In this document: one piece after another, positions 59,200 through 64,000 of the stretch | How positions within the stretch are numbered: position 1 is the stretch's first letter | Layout of the letters: every line of letters starts with the position of its first letter | Assembly (NCBI RefSeq): GCF_027580225.2 | Contig: NC_073343.2 | Span: forward strand, 3,591,501 to 3,655,500 | Reading direction: 5' to 3' | Source: Misgurnus anguillicaudatus | Lineage: Eukaryota > Chordata > Actinopteri > Cypriniformes > Cobitidae | Length of the DNA: 64,000 nucleotides | Position numbers and translations under genes: made by a program | Notes under the pieces: generated by a model | Seen by the model: the letters and a program-made list of their open reading frames with translations, nothing else | Databases searched by the model: none | Told to the model about the DNA's origin: nothing

Positions 59200-59378
59200 C
59201 TGTAAGTAAAAAAGTAAGTTTCCTGGTTGCCTTAAAATTTTGAGTTTATTCAAATATAAGTGAACTAAAAAAAATGTGTTACATTGTGTTTCTTTGGGAT
59301 TTAACATTTTTAAGTTGAATTAACACAACCAGGTAACTTACTTTTTTAAGTTGAACCAACAAATATTTTTTTAAAAGT
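59200..59378. repeat. Small inverted-repeat element (AAGTAAGTTTCCTGGTTGCC)
   Basis: AAGTAAGTTTCCTGGTTGCC at the left and AACCAGGTAACTTACTTTTT at the right are inverted copies, with TTGAATTAAC inner words. A scrap lies at 20594. Confidence 0.6.
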
Positions 59379-59426
59379 GTGCTCAGCCGTCCAATGTGAA
59401 TGAAAGTCCATCAATTCATGAACATT

Positions 59427-60508
59427 TGTGACCCGTCACGGAAACCAGTGACACAAGTCGGCAGCACAAGTTTCGAGATAATGAGAAACAAAGATTTTTT
59501 TCCAAAATATGTGATTTTCGTTTTATTGCAGAATCTATTAGTTGAGATCACAAAGAAGCCTCTCCATGTTTGAGATAGCAGTTTTTGTATATTTAAAAGC
59601 GTACATTTTGCGGTTGAAATCGGCTTGTTTTTCCGAAGATTCTAGCGTGCAGCGGGGGCGTCATTGTCTGTGTGTATTTACATACTGGATAAGCGGCTTG
59701 TGTTTTCGCCCCCGCCCCCAAAGGGAACAGCGTGACTACTAAATAAGGATAGTTCGCCCAAAAATGAAAATAATGTAATTAATGACTTACCCATATGTCG
59801 TTCTAAACTCGGAAGACCTCCGTTCATCTTCAGAACACAGTTTAAAATGTTTTAACATTAGATTTAGTCTGAGAGCTTTCTGTCCCCTCTATGTACGGTT
59901 TCCATGTCCAGAAAGGTAATAAAAACATCATCAAAGTGGTCCATGTGACATCAGTGGGTCAGTTAGAATGGGTTGAAGCATCAAAAATACATTTTCGTCC
60001 AAAAATAGCAAGAATTACGACTTTATTCAGCATGGTCTTCTCTTTCGGTTCTGTTGTGAACCGCGTGAAGTCACGTGACTGTAGTGACGTGGCTGAACTG
60101 TTCCTCAGACATGTTTGCTAAGTTGTTGTTTTTTTTCCCAAACTTACAGCGTGCGTCTCCCCAGACTGTAAACGAAGCTCGGGCGCACAAAACAAAAGAA
60201 AAAAAAGAGTCATACATCGTACGTCAGCCACTCAACTTTATGTGGCGCCGCAGTCGGATGACGTCAAAGTACCGCGAGAGCCCTATTGTCTCTCCCGGCA
60301 GGGAAAAGTGTTAACTTTTCTTTCTGTATTTTCTCGTTTGGGTTTTCCTGAGTTCCTATATTCAAATGTCCACAACTTCTCCAAATCTTATCAGATTTCC
60401 ATGTGTTACACATCGTTGGAAAGCTTAGAAACTGCACTTTCAGAATCCGCAAATAACTCAACATGCCCCAGATCCGACTTGTGTCCCTTGTTTCCGTGAC
60501 TGGTCACA
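59427..60508. mobile_element. 1.1-kb inverted-repeat DNA element (TGTGACC...GTCACGGAAAC)
   Basis: TGTGACCCGTCACGGAAACC with GACACAAGTCGG at the left is inverted at the right (CCGACTTGTGTCCC, GTTTCCGTGACTGGTCACA). Inside, GGATAGTTCGCCCAAAAATG (near 59747) is a scrap of the AGGGATAG family. The interior is CpG-rich in parts; no transposase recognised. Confidence 0.75.
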
Positions 60509-61050
60509 TTTATCAATTTCTGTTCATTCTTTCTGTCTTATCATTTAAAGTGGCTTGAAAAAAATGTAAGTACAAGTAAACAACCTTTTTTGTAAAATCC
60601 GCTTCTTTTTTTGTAACAGATCAGTCTCTGAACATCATCTCAAGGTTAGAAAGCTGGGAACACCCTAATGGAATCAAATCTGATTAGGTAATTAGCATAC
60701 TATTTGCATAATGGCACTGCAATTCATTACCTTGCATGTGAGTTCGTCAGCATAGCTCCAGCTACAGTCTTTCCACTCCCCTCTGTCCTGTGACAGAGCT
60801 TTGCCTCTCTGTTGCCATCCGGAAAGGTCAACTCATTTATTGGCTCCTGTACCAACTAATATCAATCAAAGGCCAGCAAACTTGCGAAATGTCTTCGGAA
60901 ATCTCTAAGTGGTCTGAACCAGTGCCACATCATCACCCTCATCTCACTAGTGTGCCAAGCATACAATTTGCAGTTTTGTATTGATTTAACTGTATTAAAA
61001 ACAGACCTAACTCTACAAAGGCAAAGAAAAAAACACAAGTGATACATTTA
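60509..61050. promoter_or_regulatory. Unique block, candidate conserved noncoding element with octamer
   Basis: The core at 60640-60960 contains TAATTAG (60689-60695) and ATTTGCATA (60702-60710), a POU octamer match, closely followed by CAATTCATTACC. The block is non-repetitive and not coding. The motif cluster is seen directly; enhancer function is inference. Confidence 0.35.
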
Positions 61051-61056
61051 CAGTTA

Positions 61057-61209
61057 ACATTTATGCATTAGGCAGACAGTTTTATCCAACGCAAATAACA
61101 GTACATTAAAAGGTATTTATTCAATCAATGTGTGTGTTCCCTGGGGAGAATCAAACCCTTGACTTTTTGCGCCAGTAATGCAATGCTTTACCAACTGACC
61201 TGCAAGAAC
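61057..61209 (-). repeat. tRNA-derived SINE, minus strand
   Basis: On the minus strand, GTTCTTGCAGGTCAGTTGG (A-box half), GGGTTTGATTCTCCCC (B-box half), ACACACACATTG and the CTGCCTAATGCATAA tail follow the order of the copy at 25308, with moderate divergence. Confidence 0.75.
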
Positions 61210-61353
61210 ATAACTTATAAAATATAAGTAAAATATAAGTAGCATAAAAAAGACAAAAAGTCTTGCATTGTAATGTAATAAAATGTATTTTTAGAATTTC
61301 TATTTTGTTCTTCTTCTTCCTTTGTTTCTTTACGCCATTCCAGCATCTACGGC

Positions 61354-61775
61354 TACACTGTCAGAAATAAAGGTACAAAACTGTACCTTTTTCTGTCACT
61401 GGGGCTGTACCCTAAGTTTCCGTTTGGTACCTTTACATGAATAAAAAACAATACAATTTTGGGTAGATTACCATACCTTTAGGACCTACAATGTTAGAAA
61501 AAAGTAAAAAGATGTACCCTAGCTGTCAGTGGGGCAGTACCCTTTAAGAAGGTCATTGTATGGACCATTAGGTACAGATATGTAAATATTTAGTACCAAT
61601 ATGTACCTTTGAAATACTAATATGTATTTTGGAGGTACTAATAAGCTCCTTTTGGTCCCAGAGTACCTCCGAGGTACTAAATTGAAATCCTTAGCTGCAA
61701 AGCTGTCCTTTTTGAAAGGGTACAGCCCCAGTGACAGAAAAGGTACAGTTTTGTACCTTTATTTCTGAGAGTGTA
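61354..61775. mobile_element. GTACC-rich element, long copy
   Basis: TACACTGTCAGAAATAAAGG and the inverse end CCTTTATTTCTGAGAGTGTA bound 422 bp. A second left-end-like segment (TTAGAAAAAAGTAAAAAG, then CAGTGGGGCAGTACCC) lies about 130 bp in, as if one copy had inserted in, or duplicated within, another. GTACC/GGTAC and ATATGTA words recur throughout. Confidence 0.8.
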
Positions 61776-62034
61776 TATTCATGGTGAGAACCGGTTAATC
61801 CATACACAAGTTTTATTCAGACAAGTTGATCCATACACAGTTTGGGGGAGGGACAATTTGGCATCTGCAATTTGCCTAACTTGCATGTTTTTGGCCTGTG
61901 AGAGGAAACCTGAGTATACGGAGTAAACCCACGCTGACGCAGGGAGAACATGCACTATTTTGTTCCAACGAAAGTTCTGGTAAACATAAAAAAATTGCAA
62001 TGAAATCTCCACTGATTCTCATAAAGTCTCTTAA

Positions 62035-62280
62035 AGGGATAGTGCACCCAAAAAAGAAAATTCATTCATCATCTACACACTCTCATGTTGTTACAAACCT
62101 GTATTAAATTCTTTGTTCTGATCAACACAAAGGAAGATACTTTGTGCAGTGCTTGTAACCAAACTGATCAGAGGCCCCATTGACTTCCATAGTAAAGGAA
62201 AAAAGAATACTATTGTCAATAGGGCCTCTGATTGGTTTGATTGAGAAATTTGAATTTTTATTTTTGGGTGAACTATCCCT
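62035..62280. mobile_element. TTAA-flanked 246-bp element, AGGGATAG family
   Basis: AGGGATAGTGCACCC and the inverse of AGGGATAGTTCACCC are bordered by TTAA (62031-62034 and 62281-62284). The inner arms AGAGGCCCCATTGAC and GTCAATAGGGCCTCT are also inverted. Same family as 56502-56972. Confidence 0.92.
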
Positions 62281-62310
62281 TTAAATTGCAAATGAAAAGA
62301 GGTTAAACCA

Positions 62311-62434
62311 GGCCCGGATTGACCATAGGGAGGACCGGGAGAATTCCCGATGGGCCAGTCAGTTTTTTTTGGCCACGAGGGCCGGTGCTGTCATGCCGAG
62401 TCCCGACCACTTATTGGGAGAATTTTTGCATTAA
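62311..62434. mobile_element. Left end of a CAGGCCCGG-type hAT, interrupted
   Basis: CAGGCCCGGATTGACCATAG then GGGAGAATTCCCGATGGGCC parallels the left end of the hAT at 32333. A GC-rich TTAA element interrupts it at 62435; its right end is not visible in the window. Confidence 0.65.
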
Positions 62435-62832
62435 GGGGATCGCACACCGGCCGCGCAGCTCAGCGCCGCGCAGCGCCGCGCCGTTCTAAAAAAATGTAAC
62501 ACATTGTTTTCTATGAGTGTACGCACACCGGCGCCGCCAGGTGGCGCCTGTCCGCGCCGCCCAGCTGTGACTCAGGAAGTTGTTCAAATCCCTGTCGCGC
62601 CACACAGCGCCACTCACACAGTTTAACATTACATAACATCATATGTGTCCCAAATCATTAACAAGTAACATTGGCTGCTAATGTATATTTTACATTTTGA
62701 AATAGACGTTATCTGACGAAGCTCGCGCTATTTAATGTGCAATTCCGGTTTACAATACCTCCGAGTTCTCCTAGGCGCGACGCGACGCGGCGCTGCGCGG
62801 CGCCGAGCTGCGCGGCCGGTGTGCGATCCCCT
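62435..62832. mobile_element. GC-rich snap-back element with GGGGATCGCACACC ends
   Basis: GGGGATCGCACACCGGCCGC and the inverse end GCGGCCGGTGTGCGATCCCC are preceded by TTAA (62431-62434) and followed by TTTA, a likely mutated TTAA. Runs of GCGCCGCGC make both termini extremely GC-rich and hairpin-prone, in strong contrast to the AT-rich host DNA. Confidence 0.75.
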
Positions 62833-64000
62833 TTAGGGTCCATCAACATCTAAAACGCATGGAAAACGCAGGACGTGCTTTGTTCTTCTGCTTTTCAAAT
62901 TGCTCGCCTGTGAACACGAGTTTTGTTTCAGACGTGTCTATATTTGAGTGTGCGTGCCGCGCGTCTAGATTTTAAATAAACTGAGGGCTACTTCATCCGA
63001 ACTGCCTCTAAAAGGCTAAAATCGAAGTCATATATGTAACAATGAGTCGTCTATGAATAGTCATCTTTTGCAAGAGTAACAAAAATCTATTTGATGCAAA
63101 ACTCATCAGTTTATTGGAAAAAATTAAGTTTCAGATGAATATGATGTTTTCTCAAGTAAAACAACATTTTGAAATTATATTATATATGAAGAGTTTGGTT
63201 CCAAAACGCGATAAACGCCATTTTTGAAAAAAAATGAGTTACTGCCAAAATCAGTATTATATCAGGTCAGTAGTTAGGGTGGCCATTCGTGCCAGTTCCG
63301 CCGGACACGTCCCGAACATGTTTTCGGGTTCGTTCTCCAGAAGTCGCATTGGTCGACTGTATACGTCAAGGTAATTTCAAGGTAAGAATGAAACAACAAT
63401 GATTGTATGTCTCAAAAGAAGTAAATCTTAATTTTCTAATGTATTTTAACTGAAATTTGATGACGTATGTGGTCGAGCAACGTGACTTCCGCAAAACGAA
63501 CCCGAAAACATGTTCGGGACGTGTCCGGCGGAACTGGCACGAATGGCCACCCTATCAGTAGTTAAAAGTAAATTCTTAATTTTACGCAAAATCCAATATC
63601 CGCCGTGTTATTCTGTCATCTTTTCTCCCTTTTTTCCCAAAATGCAATAAACGCCACTCCTCCTTTTTTACAGAACGCAATAAATCCATTCCTGAAATTA
63701 CAGCCCACCAGTCACGCAATGTAAACAAACAATGGCGGCACGCTGAGTACATGGAGTCCTAGTTTTCCTCATCTACTTTGTACTTCGTGATCAACAAACA
63801 AAACAAAATGATACTTTAACTGCTTTTCTAAACCTGTGATGGTTTTCTGTGATGGGAAAGAAACGTAAGCCATCAACATCTAATAATTTCCGCGAGAGGC
63901 ACTTGGGTGCTTGTTCTCCCGACAGCATCAAGCTTCTCATGCTAAAACATTGACCCCAGGTGATCTTATGAAAAATTTACATTATTTTAATCAAAGTCAA
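62833..64000. other. Repeat-like DNA with AACGCGATAAACGCCA motifs
   Basis: AAAACGCGATAAACGCCA (63203-63220), AAATGCAATAAACGCCAC and GAACGCAATAAATCC (63640-63690) recur, suggesting one larger element that runs past the window end. Outside the hAT MITE at 63275 no gene is supported. Confidence 0.4.
63275..63554. mobile_element. 280-bp hAT MITE with 60-bp perfect terminal repeats
   Basis: TAGGGTGGCCATTCGTGCCA begins a 60-bp terminal repeat that I find identical, base for base, in the inverted right end. The 8-bp duplication TCAGTAGT flanks it (63267-63274 and 63555-63562). The 160-bp centre is unique and non-coding. Confidence 0.93.

Overview
The window is gene-poor DNA from a teleost fish, most likely a cypriniform (carp, minnow or loach lineage). 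The evidence is several copies of a tRNA-derived SINE of the type I associate with cyprinids, Tc1-like DD34E and DD36E transposons, hAT elements with 8-bp target duplications, and many TTAA-flanked palindromic elements familiar from zebrafish and carp sequence. The DNA is AT-rich, with TA, GT and CTAT/CTGT microsatellites. There is no operon-like gene packing. The family names come from memory of fish repeats and could not be searched here.

Only one stretch looks like host protein-coding sequence: a probable 3'-terminal exon on the minus strand at 45054-45522 (155 codons after a good splice acceptor). I could not name its gene. Every other sizeable reading frame belongs to, or is a shadow of, a transposon or tandem repeat. 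Two nearly full-length copies of one Tc1 family are present. The copy at 46065-47683 (minus) carries an intact 344-residue transposase with all three catalytic residues. The copy at 5813-7420 (plus) has an 11-bp deletion that removes the first catalytic Asp and an E-to-K change at the last one. A different Tc1 element (35427-36642) has DD36E spacing and is broken by a stop and frameshifts.

Layout: 1-4329, AT-rich DNA with one SINE, one TTAA palindrome and one unique block. 4330-7566, a nested composite holding the dead Tc1 copy. 7567-15340, unique DNA, TTAA palindromes, a split SINE and a Harbinger-like element with a MADF-type exon. 15500-27110, a dense mosaic of hAT and TTAA elements. 27110-31544, unique DNA, a TA repeat and a 1.5-kb TTAA element with a tetranucleotide array. 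31545-33733, a palindromic repeat inside a hAT inside a Tc1 relic. 35427-43876, the DD36E Tc1, abutting TTAA elements, a hAT-split SINE and other repeats. 44433-48661, the host exon, the intact Tc1 and a 28-bp minisatellite inside an inverted-repeat element. 48662-64000, more TTAA and hAT elements separated by unique blocks, some of which look like conserved noncoding DNA.

The dominant theme is elements inserting into elements. At least fourteen TTAA-flanked inverted-repeat elements from about twelve unrelated terminal families lie in 64 kb, and the nesting orders can be read directly from the target duplications. No CRISPR array, operon, rRNA gene or functional tRNA gene was seen.
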